A stretch of DNA of 64,000 nt from positions 203,997 through 267,996 of the forward strand of contig NZ_QHLZ01000005.1 of NCBI RefSeq assembly GCF_003185915.1, read 5' to 3'. A program made the position numbers and the translations under genes. Origin of the DNA: Arthrobacter psychrochitiniphilus (GTDB taxonomy: Bacteria; Actinomycetota; Actinomycetes; Actinomycetales; Micrococcaceae). The notes below the pieces were generated by a model. The model had not been told where the DNA came from. It made no database searches and was given only the letters and a program-made list of their open reading frames with translations. Positions 1 to 9,558 of this stretch are shown here, in pieces (positions within the stretch are counted from its first letter, which is position 1; each line of letters begins with the position of its first letter).

Positions 1-373
1 CCCTGGCAGGGTTTCATCGAAATCGTTGATATCGAACGTTAACTTGCGCTCTGCGGTTCCGAAAACACCGAAATTCGAGAGGTGGGCGTCGCCACAGAGT
101 TGTGTCATGATGCCTGAGTTTGGTGTGGTCGATAGATCCGCGGCCATGAGAAGCGCCGCCCCCCCCCCCGAAAAAAGGTAAACGGCGAGACCATCATCCG
201 CCCGTAACGAATGGGCACGAGCTCGGGGACACGCAGGACCGATTGTCCCTCAAGAAGAGTGACGGGATCCGGCCGGTCAGGTGCGGATCCCACGGTGCGT
301 GGCTTGATCTGGGGCATTCTTTCCTTGCCGTCCGGCCGCCGCTGCGCCGTTCCTCGGCGGTTAATTTAGGCAT
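1..373 (-). pseudogene. DUF2252 family protein, frameshifted and cut by the window edge
   Basis: Three minus-strand frames together read as the N-terminal part of a DUF2252 protein, an uncharacterised family with a kinase-like fold. The ATG at 373 has GGAGGA just upstream and gives MPKLTAEERR followed by RKECPRSSHAPW. A second frame (about 285 to 175) continues with DRPDPVTLLEGQS, RVPELVPIRYGRM and SPFTFFRG. A third frame (about 111 to 1) gives QLCGDAHLSNFGVF and DINDFDETLPG, the family's most conserved block. The second break lies at a long C-run (about 162-172) next to an A-run, so either a sequencing error or true decay is possible. The C-terminal two thirds lie outside the window. Confidence 0.75.
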
Positions 374-986
374 GACATTCCTCCACATCCTCGCAGGCGA
401 TGCCCCTGTCTGAATAGGCAAGGAGGGTCTCATAAAGCTTGATCTGGCGTACAGGAAGCGAGTCCGCCCGCCTTCACCATCAGTATGTCAGCAGCTTGGG
501 GTGGGGGCTAGAGGCCGACGAGAAACGATTCACGCCCTCAAGGGGCGGTTAGCACCGTGGACGGTGCCCAGTTTGGAGACGCACGGGCCGCCTTGACACT
601 ATCTGGGAATAGGCAATAGATCTCTCCGCTTGGTGGCCGCCTATAGATAGTCTTGTCCCTGAAAAATTCGGAATACCGCATCGTGGTGCCCTCCAAGCAT
701 CTAGGGCGTCTAGCTGACCGTCCAGATCGCTGTGGGTTGAAATGATCGGGAGAATCTTGTTAGAGAGGCCTACCCTTAAATTACTCGCCCATGGCTGTAG
801 ACGTCAGCCGAGATCATTGTTGGGATGTTGCAGGTGTTGCCCGTGAGGAGAGAGTTTCTGGCTGTGTAAAGCCCACTCCGTGCCTCACGTTTGTCCAGTC
901 CGCACGGGGACAATCAGAAAGGTTTTCAAATCGCCAAAGAAGGCTGAGGCAAATTTCGTGTTTAGAACGCCAGGACCGGGGTGGGC
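374..986. other. Intergenic region with no recognised gene
   Basis: About 600 bases lie between the start of the DUF2252 gene and the stop codon of the aconitase remnant. Short open frames on both strands do not resemble any family I know, and I see no tRNA or clear terminator. The promoter of the DUF2252 gene should lie in the first part. Confidence 0.5.
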
Positions 987-2850
987 TTAGGCCGCCAGAA
1001 GCTGGCGCAGGACGTTGTGGAGGATCCCGCCGTTTTGGAAATATGCGGCCTTGGCGGGGTGTCGATCCGCACGATTGCTTTGATGTCTCGGGACTCTCCA
1101 TCCTGTTGAACCCGCACCAAGACTTGTTTTGGGATGTCGGCGGCGCCGGCTAGCCCCATGATGGAGTACTCCTCTTCACCGCTGAGCCCAAGCGTCTCTG
1201 CGTTCTCGCCGGGGCTGAACTGTAGCGGGAGCACGCCCAGTCCCTGGAGGAGCCCGAGCCGTATTCAGCCCCGGCGATAACAATCAATGGGACGTTGTCT
1301 TAGAGATATTTCCGTGACGCCTCGAAGATGCTCAGCTGTTCGCCGTCTGGCAGATGGCGAGTGAATCCCCACCCCCTCGGTGCCGGGCACCATCTTATTG
1401 CGCAGTCTGAGGTTGACGAACGTGCCCCGGATCATAACTTCATGGGTGCCGCAGCGAGATCCGTAGGAGTTGAAGTCGACGCGCTGTACGCCGTGCTACA
1501 GCAGATAACGGCCGGCGAACATCCGTCGAAGCATCATCCCAGGCGTACATGTCGGCGGTGGGAATTTGAAGATTTTGCCAGTTGTGATCCCCATCGAAGA
1601 CGTTAGCTTAGCCGGGCGCAAACAGCTTGTCATGAACTGCTTCGCCAACCACTTCCTGGATTTTTTGGCTGGAGGGCCAGATATCGCGCAGGTAGACGGG
1701 CTCACCCGACGCGCCCTCGCCCAGTGAATCCGTGAGCAGGTCAATGTTCATGGTGCCGGCCAGCGCATAGGCGACCACGAGCGGTGGTGAGGCAAGAACA
1801 TTCATTTGGGTCTGGGGGTGGATCCTGCCCTCGAAGTCGCGGTTCCCGCTGAGCACCGAACTGACAGTGAGATCGTTGGCTGTCACGGCCTGTGGTGCCT
1901 GCGGAATTAGCGGACCGGAGTTGCCGATGCAGGTGGTGACGACGCGGCCGTGCTCGACAATAACCGGCGTTGTGCCCGGCAATGTTACTTGAGCCGGATT
2001 CGACGGGTACTGTGAGGTCGCTCCGTCACCGCCACCGTCTCCGTCGCTGCCACGGTCCACGGGCCGGTCGCCTGGGCGATCCCTGTCGCAGGCCAGCGGG
2101 ATGCGATCCTGCGGGCGCTTGGGACTGTCGATGAATGGTTCCACCCCGGCCAGCTCGAACTCGACAGACTGGGAATGGCTCGCTCCGTGCCCGGCGTCAT
2201 GCCAGAGCCCCTGTTCCTTGACGCAGGCCACCACCAGCTGAATTTGCTGTTCCGGCCATTCGGTCAGACGAAGATAATCCAAGGTGATCGCGCCGATCGG
2301 GAAAATTGCGCAAGTTCAACCATATTCCGGGCTCATATTTCCAAGGGTGGCGCGATTGGCCAGTGGAATGGCAACCACACCCGGACCGTAAAAACCGACA
2401 CCCCAGCCCAACACGCCGAGACCTTTGACCACGGGCGTGTGGGTGTGGTGCTGTCCGGGCTATCCGGATATGCCTGGCGCAGCGCCACGCCATTAACGCT
2501 GCCGGGTCCTTTTGCAGCCTCCCGGGTGAAGATCACGCGGGAGAGGTACTCAAGGTTGATCTGGTGACAGATGCCTGTATCGGGGGGCGGACCAGGAAGT
2601 CGGAGAAGGCCTGCTGCGCCCAGCGCAGCAGTTCACGTTGGTAGCGTTCCTTGTTGCGGAAGAATTCCAGCTTTGCGTTGGCCGCAAATGCGCCCGAAGT
2701 GCCGAAAACATCAGTGATGACAGAGTGGTCAATCACCAGTTCCGAGGGGATCAACGGGTAGATCTTCTGAGGATCACCGACCAGCCGGCCTTCTTCATTG
2801 CTTGCATTGCCAACCGTCAGCGTAGTGCGGGCTCCGAAACTGTTCCACAG
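987..2850 (-). pseudogene. acnA: Aconitate hydratase remnant with several internal deletions
   Basis: Minus-strand pieces in several frames match aconitase in the right order. [18 protein letters not shown] (about 2735) is followed by GVLGWGV joined directly to a piece reading [16 protein letters not shown] (about 2440-2340), then KRPQDRIPL, TTCIGNSGPL, VLSGNRDFEGRIHP, ASPPLVVAYALAGTM and VYLRDIWPS (2282-1620). Next come [19 protein letters not shown] (about 1460) and YGSGSSRDW joined to GVLPLQFSPGE (about 1265-1220). The normal C-terminus NGGILHNVLRQLLAA ends at a stop at 987-989. The N-terminal domain before about 2850 is absent, as are the SCTNTSNP cluster-ligand segment and the GDSVTTDHISPAG segment. 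Several junctions also shift frame. An active enzyme is not possible from this copy. Confidence 0.85.
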
Positions 2851-2862
2851 CGGGGCCTAGGA

Positions 2863-3612
2863 TCAGGTGTTTTCTTTGGGCAATGCGGACAGGACATCGG
2901 CATTGAGGAAGGAGATCATGTCCAGTGGGATTCCCACCGGGCACACGGCGGTGCATTCGCCGATCTGTGTGCAGCCGCCGAATCCTTCGGCGTCGTGTTG
3001 GTTGACCATGGCCAGTGCCCGTTCGTGGCGTTCGGGCTGGCCTTGGGGGAGAACGCCCAGGTGGTTGGCCTTGGCTCCGGTGAAGAGCATTCCTGATCCG
3101 TTGGGGCAGGCTGCGATGCAGGCTCCGCAGCCGATGCACACGGCGGCGTCGAAAGCTCGGTCAGCGTCTTTTTTGGGCACGAGGGTTGCCGCGGCGTCCG
3201 GGGCTGATCCTGTGGGGGCGCTGATATAGCCGCCCGCCTGGATGATCCTGTCCAAGGCGCTTCGGTCCACGATGAGGTCCCGCAGGATCGGGAAGGAAGC
3301 AGAGCGCCACGGTTCAATGTCTATGGTGTCGCCGTCGTTGAAGTGGCGCATGTATAGCTGGCAGGTGGTGGTGAGCGCCTCGGGGCCGTGGGCGATCCCG
3401 TTGATGACCAGGCTGCACATGCCGCAGATGCCTTCGCGGCAGTCGTGGTCAAAGGCCACCGGATCGTCTCCGGCAGCACTGAGCTGGTCGTTGAGTACGT
3501 CGAGCATTTCCAGAAAAGACATGTCGGGGGAGACTCCGTCCACCCGGTAGCTGACCATCTGGCCCGCGGCGGTTTGGTCGTGTTGGCGCCAGATGCGCAC
3601 GGTGATGTTCAT
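2863..3612 (-). CDS. sdhB: Succinate dehydrogenase/fumarate reductase iron-sulfur subunit
   Basis: This is the 249-residue electron-transfer subunit that links the flavoprotein to the membrane anchor. The N-terminal [2Fe-2S] ferredoxin domain has C58, C63, C66 and C84 ([10 protein letters not shown] and TTTC). The C-terminal part carries the [4Fe-4S] and [3Fe-4S] ligands [12 protein letters not shown] (C159-C169), C214, C220 and C224. The ATG overlaps the sdhA stop as ATGA, so the two are translationally coupled. The protein belongs to the sdhB/frdB type that goes with a single cytochrome b558 subunit, also used for fumarate reduction in some bacteria. The direction of catalysis cannot be read from sequence. 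Confidence 0.93.
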   Translation of the reverse strand: MNITVRIWRQHDQTAAGQMVSYRVDGVSPDMSFLEMLDVLNDQLSAAGDDPVAFDHDCREGICGMCSLVINGIAHGPEALTTTCQLYMRHFNDGDTIDIEPWRSASFPILRDLIVDRSALDRIIQAGGYISAPTGSAPDAAATLVPKKDADRAFDAAVCIGCGACIAACPNGSGMLFTGAKANHLGVLPQGQPERHERALAMVNQHDAEGFGGCTQIGECTAVCPVGIPLDMISFLNADVLSALPKENT

Positions 3613-5549
3613 TTGTAGCTCCTCTGCGCCAGTTCCACGTTGTGATACTCGAGGTTCTCCTTGCGCAACCGCGGAGGGGAGCCTTCGCCGGTGAATTCCC
3701 ACGCCGCAACATAGGCGAAGGCATCATCGTTGCGCAACGCCTCGCCGTCGCCGGTTTGGCTTTCGGTGCGGAAATGGCTGCCGCAGGATTCACCACGGTG
3801 GAGCGCATCGATGCACATGAGCTCGGCCAATTCGAAGAAGTCTGCGACCCGGCCTGCCCGTTCCAGCGTCTGGTTCAGTTCCTCGTTCATGCCGGTGACC
3901 TTGACGTCCAACCAAAACTCCGCCTTGAGCGCACGAATCAGACCAACAGCATGTTCAAGGCCCTCGGCGTTGCGTTCCATGCCGCAGTACTCCCACACGA
4001 TGGCCCCGAGCTCCTTGTGGAATGAGTCAACGGTCCGGTTGCCGGCAATGGACAGGAAGCGGTTGAGGCGTTCGCGGACCGTTTCCAGCGCTTTCACTGC
4101 CTCTGGGTGGGAGGAATCTGCGGTGCCAACAGGGTTTTTGGCGAGGTAGTCGTTGATGGTGTTGGGCAGGATGAAGTAGCCGTCAGCCAAGCCCTGCATC
4201 AGTGCGCTGGCACCGAGCCGGTTCGCGCCGTGATCGGAGTAGTTCGCTTCGCCGATGACGAACAACCCGGGGATGGTGCTCTCCAGGTCGTAGTCAACCC
4301 ACAATCCTCCCATGGTGTAGTGCACGGCCGGGTAGATGCGCATCGGGGACCGGTATGGGTCCTCGTCGGTGATCTTTTGGTACATGTCCAGGAGGTTGCC
4401 GTATTTCTCCTCGATCGCGTCCCTGCCCAGACGGGTGATGGCATCCGCCAAATCAAGATATACCCCGCGCCCGCCAGGCCCCACACCGCGGCCGGCGTCG
4501 CACTGGTTCTTGGCGGCACGGGAGGCGACGTCCCTGGGGACGAGGTTGCCGAAGGCTGGATATTGGCGCTCGAGGTAGTAGTCCCGTTCGTCCTTGGGAA
4601 TATCCCCGGGTGCCCGGGTGTCCCCGGCCTGCACAGGCACCCAGATGCGCCCGTCGTTGCGCAACGATTCGCTCATCAGTGTCAGCTTTGATTGGTGTTC
4701 GCCGCTGACAGGGATGCACGTCGGGTGGATTTGGGTGAAGCAAGGATTGGCGAACAAAGCACCCTTGCGGTGGGCCCGCCACGTGGCACTGGTGTTGCAC
4801 CCCATGGCGTTGGTGGAGAGGTGGTAGACGTTGCCGTAGCCTCCTGTGGCAAGGACGACGGCGTCCGCCAGGTGGGTCTCCAGCGTCCCGTCCACGAGGT
4901 CCCGGACCACAACCCCGCGTGCCAAGCCGTCGATGACGATGAGTTCGAGCATTTCGTGGCGGGTGTGTACTTCCACCGTACCTGCGCTGACCTGGCGCTC
5001 AAGGGCTTGATAAGCGCCCAGCAGCAGTTGCTGGCCTGTTTGCCCGCGTGCGTAGAACGTCCTGGACACCTGTACCCCGCCAAAGGAGCGCGTGTCCAGC
5101 AGACCGCCGTAGTCTCGGGCGAAGGGAACCCCCTGGGCAACGCACTGGTCGATGATGGCGGAACTGACCTCCGCGAGCCGGTAAACATTTGACTCCCTGG
5201 ACCGGTAGTCCCCGCCCTTGACGGTGTCGTAAAAAAGACGGCGGATGCTGTCGCCGTCATTGCGGTAGTTTTTGGCTGCGTTGATTCCGCCCTGGGCTGC
5301 AATGCTGTGGGCGCGCCGGGGGCTGTCCTGGTAGCAGAAACTCTTAACGTGGTAGCCGGCTTCGCCCAAGGTGGCCGCAGCCGAGGAGCCAGCCAGCCCG
5401 GTGCCGACAATGATGACGGAGAGCTTGCGCCGGTTGGCAGGGTTGATCAGCTTGGCACCGAAACGGCGGGTCTCCCACTGGTCCTGAAGCGGCCCGGCGG
5501 GGGCCTTCGCATCCTGAATCGGTTCTCCCACCGTGAATAACGGCTCCAT
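3609..5549 (-). CDS. sdhA: Succinate dehydrogenase/fumarate reductase flavoprotein subunit
   Basis: This is the 646-residue FAD-binding catalytic subunit. The N-terminal dinucleotide fold reads [19 protein letters not shown], followed by the FAD-attachment segment [16 protein letters not shown] with the histidine used for covalent FAD. Later come [15 protein letters not shown], the active-site region around [12 protein letters not shown], and the C-terminal [13 protein letters not shown] motif. The start is taken at 5549, where ATG overlaps the sdhC stop as TGATG; the open frame continues upstream but only inside sdhC. The order C-A-B with overlapping codons indicates one operon. Confidence 0.93.
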   Translation of the reverse strand: MEPLFTVGEPIQDAKAPAGPLQDQWETRRFGAKLINPANRRKLSVIIVGTGLAGSSAAATLGEAGYHVKSFCYQDSPRRAHSIAAQGGINAAKNYRNDGDSIRRLFYDTVKGGDYRSRESNVYRLAEVSSAIIDQCVAQGVPFARDYGGLLDTRSFGGVQVSRTFYARGQTGQQLLLGAYQALERQVSAGTVEVHTRHEMLELIVIDGLARGVVVRDLVDGTLETHLADAVVLATGGYGNVYHLSTNAMGCNTSATWRAHRKGALFANPCFTQIHPTCIPVSGEHQSKLTLMSESLRNDGRIWVPVQAGDTRAPGDIPKDERDYYLERQYPAFGNLVPRDVASRAAKNQCDAGRGVGPGGRGVYLDLADAITRLGRDAIEEKYGNLLDMYQKITDEDPYRSPMRIYPAVHYTMGGLWVDYDLESTIPGLFVIGEANYSDHGANRLGASALMQGLADGYFILPNTINDYLAKNPVGTADSSHPEAVKALETVRERLNRFLSIAGNRTVDSFHKELGAIVWEYCGMERNAEGLEHAVGLIRALKAEFWLDVKVTGMNEELNQTLERAGRVADFFELAELMCIDALHRGESCGSHFRTESQTGDGEALRNDDAFAYVAAWEFTGEGSPPRLRKENLEYHNVELAQRSYK

Positions 5550-6268
5550 CAGCTCACCCATCCTGTGAAGATTGCCAGCGGTGGAACGAGAAAGCCCACC
5601 AGAATGATCAGCATGACAACGGTTGCCAGCTGATTGAGGAAACGCCGTGTGGCGACGGATTTGTTGGCGCCCAGGGAAGCGAAAGCGCTCCAGATTCCAT
5701 GGCGCAGATGGAAGCCGAGGGCAATGAGGGCGATCACGTAAGAGAGCACAACCCACCAGATTTGGAACCCGTTGACCATTCTTTGGTAGGGGCTGTCAGA
5801 GGCACCACCGGGTGCAATGACATCCGCGGAGAGGTGCAGCAGGTGGTAGATCACGAAGAGGCCTATGATCACCCCGCCCCAGCGCATGGTGAACGAGGAG
5901 TAGCTTCGTTGGACGCCGCGCCGGTTCTTGGTGGTCTCGTATCGCCAACCGCCTTTGCCTGCCGTGGCCCGGCGCGAGCGGTGCCACAGGGTGAACGCGG
6001 AAAAGATGTGGAGCAGGACACTGACCAGCAAAATTACCCGCAGGATCCACAACGCGCCCGCATACGGCAGCAGTGGCTGGCCGATCTCCCGCAAATATCC
6101 GGCATAACTGTCAAAGCCCTGTTGGCCCTCGAAGACCTTCAGGTTGCCATACATGTGGGCTAACAAAAAAAGGATCATGATCAGCCCGCTGATCGCCATT
6201 GCCGCGTGTAGCGCCACAGATGAACGCGCTGCGGTAGAGCGCACACCGGCCACATTGCCCGTTCTCAT
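5549..6268 (-). CDS. sdhC: Succinate dehydrogenase cytochrome b558 membrane subunit
   Basis: The 239-residue protein has about five hydrophobic helices, as expected for the single-subunit di-heme anchor of type B succinate:quinone oxidoreductases. Helix-associated histidines appear in [26 protein letters not shown] and GFHLRHG and are candidate heme ligands. It anchors SdhA and SdhB at the cytoplasmic face and passes electrons to or from quinone. It is the first gene of sdhCAB, and the intergenic space upstream to the reductase gene is only 67 nt. Confidence 0.9.
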   Translation of the reverse strand: MRTGNVAGVRSTAARSSVALHAAMAISGLIMILFLLAHMYGNLKVFEGQQGFDSYAGYLREIGQPLLPYAGALWILRVILLVSVLLHIFSAFTLWHRSRRATAGKGGWRYETTKNRRGVQRSYSSFTMRWGGVIIGLFVIYHLLHLSADVIAPGGASDSPYQRMVNGFQIWWVVLSYVIALIALGFHLRHGIWSAFASLGANKSVATRRFLNQLATVVMLIILVGFLVPPLAIFTGWVS

Positions 6269-6335
6269 GCGCCCACCCTAGGCTCCGTTCCGCCAACACG
6301 CCAGCAGGGGCAGGCGCTTTGAAGGGCACCGCCAA

Positions 6336-7592
6336 CTACCCGTCCCCGGCCCTAGCCTCAGCCAGGACTCTCTCCAACGGGATTTTCGAATCTGCTAACC
6401 GTGCCACATCGACTTGCCGGCCGCAGCGCACCAGGGCCTTGATGGTCTCGGTCTGGTTCCAGATGTTCACGTTCATACCTGCCAGCACCCGGCGGTCCTT
6501 GATCCAGAACGTCATGAATGTCAGAGCTGCCGGGTCGCCGCGGAATATGATCTCATCGTAGCCGCCAGGGGCCACATAGCCGGAATACTCCATCCCCAAC
6601 TCGTACTGGTCGCTGTAGAAATAAGGCAGCTCCGCATAGACTGCGTCCTGCCCCAACATGGACCGGGCCGCCACGGCCGGCTGGCTCAGAGCGTTATACC
6701 AGTGCTCACTGCGGATGTGTTTGCCCAGCAGCGGGTGGAAGGCGTTTGCAACGTCCCCGGCAGCGTAGATATCGGGATCTGAGGAGCGCAGGTGCTTATC
6801 AACCATGACACCATTCTCAAGCTCCAGTCCGGCTGCCTGCGCCAGCAAGGTGTTGGGTACGGCGCCAATGCCTGCCACTACAAGGTCCACACCGAGCTGC
6901 GAACCGTCGCTTAGCGCCACGCCGGTGGGCTGCCGGGGATCATCGCCAATGATCCGGGTCCCCTGGACGCCGCAACGCAGGTCCACGCCATGGTCGCGGT
7001 GTAGCTTGGCAAATATTTCGGCCGGTGCGGTGCCTAGAATTCGTTGGAGCGGAAGCTCTCCCCGTTCCAGCACAGTCACTTCCAGACCCGCCGCGCGTGC
7101 GGCTGCGGCGACTTCGAGCCCAATCCATCCGGCGCCGAGGATTGCCACACGTGATGAAACTGAGAGCGCAAATTTTAGTTGTTGGCTATCTTCGATGCGG
7201 CGCAGGTAATACACCCGATGTCTGTCGCTGCCGGGGACCGAAAGCTGACGTGGTGACGCGCCGGTGGCCAGCAACAATTTGTCGTAGCTGACAGGTCCGC
7301 CTCGGGCACAGTCCACCCTGTGTGCTGAACGATCAATCCCTGTGACCTTGGTGCTGGTGCGAAGCTCGACGTTGTGCTCGGCATACCAAGACTGGGCATG
7401 AACAAAGATCTTTTCCCGCTCTGATTTTCCCTGCAGAAAATCCTTGGACAGCGGCGGCCGCTCATAGGGACGCTCGGGCTCCTGTCCAAGAAGCACTATG
7501 CGCCCGGCAAAGCCCTCCTCACGCAGTGCCTGGGCAGTCTTTGCCCCGGCCAACCCGGCTCCAACAATGACGAAAGTCTCTTGGGCTCCCAT
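6336..7592 (-). CDS. FAD-dependent NAD(P)H:ferredoxin reductase-like oxidoreductase
   Basis: This 418-residue protein has the pyridine nucleotide-disulfide oxidoreductase fold of ferredoxin/rhodocoxin reductases. The N-terminal FAD fold is FVIVGAGLAGAKTAQAL and the NAD(P)H fold is VAILGAGWIGLEVAAAAR near residue 150. The FAD-ribityl motif is DIYAAGDVANAFHPLLG near residue 275, and the C-terminal reductase domain contains RRVLAGMNVN. PPLSKDFLQGK after the first fold is typical of the family. GAGGAAGAG lies just before the ATG. It likely reduces a ferredoxin or other small carrier; no partner ferredoxin gene is adjacent. It sits between sdhC and the molybdoenzyme, all on the minus strand. Confidence 0.88.
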   Translation of the reverse strand: MGAQETFVIVGAGLAGAKTAQALREEGFAGRIVLLGQEPERPYERPPLSKDFLQGKSEREKIFVHAQSWYAEHNVELRTSTKVTGIDRSAHRVDCARGGPVSYDKLLLATGASPRQLSVPGSDRHRVYYLRRIEDSQQLKFALSVSSRVAILGAGWIGLEVAAAARAAGLEVTVLERGELPLQRILGTAPAEIFAKLHRDHGVDLRCGVQGTRIIGDDPRQPTGVALSDGSQLGVDLVVAGIGAVPNTLLAQAAGLELENGVMVDKHLRSSDPDIYAAGDVANAFHPLLGKHIRSEHWYNALSQPAVAARSMLGQDAVYAELPYFYSDQYELGMEYSGYVAPGGYDEIIFRGDPAALTFMTFWIKDRRVLAGMNVNIWNQTETIKALVRCGRQVDVARLADSKIPLERVLAEARAGDG

Positions 7593-7628
7593 GCTCTCTT
7601 CCTCTGTGCGGACTTAGCCGCTATTGAT

Positions 7629-9467
7629 TTAGATCGATTGGCTGTAACCAAAGAATTCGTGATCGTTGTTGTAACCGCCTTGGCCACCGCCAACTTCGGA
7701 GAAGTCCTCAACGAATTCGATGCCCTTGATCCACTTGACCATTTTGAAACCGAGCTGGACCTCATTACGCAGCCGCAGAGGGGCGCCATGGCCGTAGGAC
7801 AGGGCTTGATCGTTCATATCGTAAGCGAGCATAGTCAGCTCATAATGCATTTGCTCGATGGGTTGGGCATCGTAATACAGGCCCTTGTCGGAGCCCTCGG
7901 CGAAGGAGTAGAAAACAACCCACTTGGCTGCCGGGGCTGGTTTGACCAGGTCCATGATGGTTTGCAGTGAGACGCCTCCCCATTTTGCAACCCCTGACCA
8001 GCCCTGGATACAAAAGTGCTGGGTGATCTGCTCATGCTGGGGTAGGGCACGCAACGCCATCAGATCCAGGTGCACAGGGTTCGCTACCAGCCCGCTGACC
8101 TGCAACTTATAGTTGGCGAAGTCGCCATCCCTGAGGTCTTTATATTCCTGTGATTCGGGATATTTGCCGTTGTGCCAGAAATAGGGAGAGATGTCCTTCT
8201 CCGTGTACTGCCCCGGCTTGGAATCGATATGTTCGAATAAACGTTGTGCGGGGCCAATCAAGGCATACCCGACCCGTTGTACCTTCCGAGGGTAACGGTA
8301 CGTCAGCGGGGTCGCTGCCACCCAGGCGACCACCACGATGACCATAGACGCGGCAAAGATCCAGAATCCGGTCCAGGATTCGCTCTCCTGCGCGGCATAC
8401 ATGTGATTGAGGTTGGCTAAAGCACCAGTCGTCAGGACCAAGGTGACATGGATGACGATGAACAAACAGAAATAGCACATGACTAAAAAGTGCAGGGACC
8501 GGGCCACCTGAATACTAAAAATGCTACTGATCCACCTGAATTTTGTGGACAGTGCTGGCGACATGCCCAAGCCCGTGATCAGTGCCAGCGGAGCTGCGAT
8601 GAAGACGGTCAGGAAATACGCGATCAGCTGCAGGCTGTTGTAGTTGGTCCAGCCTGTTTCAACGGGCCAGTTCAAGGACAAGTATTGGATGACGACTGAG
8701 ATGGAGTTGGGGATGACGTCCCAGTGCAGCGGCACCAGACGCAGCCACTGCCCCGTGGAGAAGAGCAGAACATAGAAAATGAGGCCATTGAGCAGCCACA
8801 GCGTGTCGATGCCCAAGTGCCACCAACGTGCCAGCCCGATGGTGTGGCGCCGGCCCGGCAAGCCGACTCCGGCGGGCAACGTGATGGAGTCTTCTTTTGC
8901 GGTGTACAGCGGATTGGTGGGAACAGGTTTTTGCATCCGGAACCAGCCCCTGCCCGGGGTGCTGTGGCGGGTCCAGTACAGCCGGGGATGATCAGCTAAG
9001 ATCTGCCAACCTGAGCGGATGATGAAGAGCATGAAGAACAGGTTCAAGAAATGCTGCCAGCCCAGCCACGCAGGGAAGCCTACAGGGGCATCGGCGCGAA
9101 GGCTTGAAGTTCCGGGATACTCGGCCATGAAAGCCGCCACCCCAGGGAGCCCGCGGATACCCTTGGCCACCGCGATCCCGATGACCAACACTACGAAGCC
9201 GATCGGAATCAGCCACAGCAGATTAAACCACTTGCTGGCACCGATCCGTACCCGGGGAGCCACCCCGTATTGTGCCGGAATCGAGCCAGCCCACTCGGGG
9301 TCGATGACGTCGTCGTCCTTGTGAGTGAGTTCTGAGCGGAAGCTCTTGTAGGTGGGTGGACCCTCATCCGTTGCGGGCACCGGAGGCAGCTGGGAGTGTG
9401 CGCCTTGGGCAGGGACGGATGAGGTTTCTGATGGAGGATCCAGATTATCGTCTGGGTGACGTGCCAT
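7629..9467 (-). CDS. Cytochrome b561-like / molybdopterin oxidoreductase fusion protein
   Basis: This 612-residue protein joins a membrane cytochrome domain to a sulfite-oxidase-type molybdopterin domain. After a polar N-terminus of about 90 residues there are several hydrophobic helices (for example WLIPIGFVVLVIGIAVA, FLNLFFMLFIIRSGW and LHFLVMCYFCLFIVIHVTL) with histidines suitable for heme. The C-terminal 200 residues contain QHFCIQGWSGVAKWGGV, with the likely cofactor-binding cysteine, and a region reading YGHGAPLRLRNEVQLGFKMV. Electrons would pass between an oxidised or reduced substrate at the molybdenum and the membrane pool. The substrate is unknown. The RBS upstream of the ATG is weak. 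Confidence 0.85.
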   Translation of the reverse strand: MARHPDDNLDPPSETSSVPAQGAHSQLPPVPATDEGPPTYKSFRSELTHKDDDVIDPEWAGSIPAQYGVAPRVRIGASKWFNLLWLIPIGFVVLVIGIAVAKGIRGLPGVAAFMAEYPGTSSLRADAPVGFPAWLGWQHFLNLFFMLFIIRSGWQILADHPRLYWTRHSTPGRGWFRMQKPVPTNPLYTAKEDSITLPAGVGLPGRRHTIGLARWWHLGIDTLWLLNGLIFYVLLFSTGQWLRLVPLHWDVIPNSISVVIQYLSLNWPVETGWTNYNSLQLIAYFLTVFIAAPLALITGLGMSPALSTKFRWISSIFSIQVARSLHFLVMCYFCLFIVIHVTLVLTTGALANLNHMYAAQESESWTGFWIFAASMVIVVVAWVAATPLTYRYPRKVQRVGYALIGPAQRLFEHIDSKPGQYTEKDISPYFWHNGKYPESQEYKDLRDGDFANYKLQVSGLVANPVHLDLMALRALPQHEQITQHFCIQGWSGVAKWGGVSLQTIMDLVKPAPAAKWVVFYSFAEGSDKGLYYDAQPIEQMHYELTMLAYDMNDQALSYGHGAPLRLRNEVQLGFKMVKWIKGIEFVEDFSEVGGGQGGYNNDHEFFGYSQSI

Positions 9468-9558
9468 ATTTTTGAGCCTATCCCCACTGGTGTGGATCTG
9501 CTAGGGTGCCAAGCTGACCACTGTCGATGGATGAATCCCAGCGTGGCGGTTGCGCCGG

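Noticed and set aside
1328..1606. Plus-strand ORF within the aconitase remnant
   Set aside because: It is the complement of aconitase codons (the minus strand gives the [18 protein letters not shown] block).
2638..3229. Open plus-strand frames opposite sdhB and the aconitase remnant
   Set aside because: They mirror the GC-rich codons of the minus-strand genes and contain no family motifs or ribosome sites.
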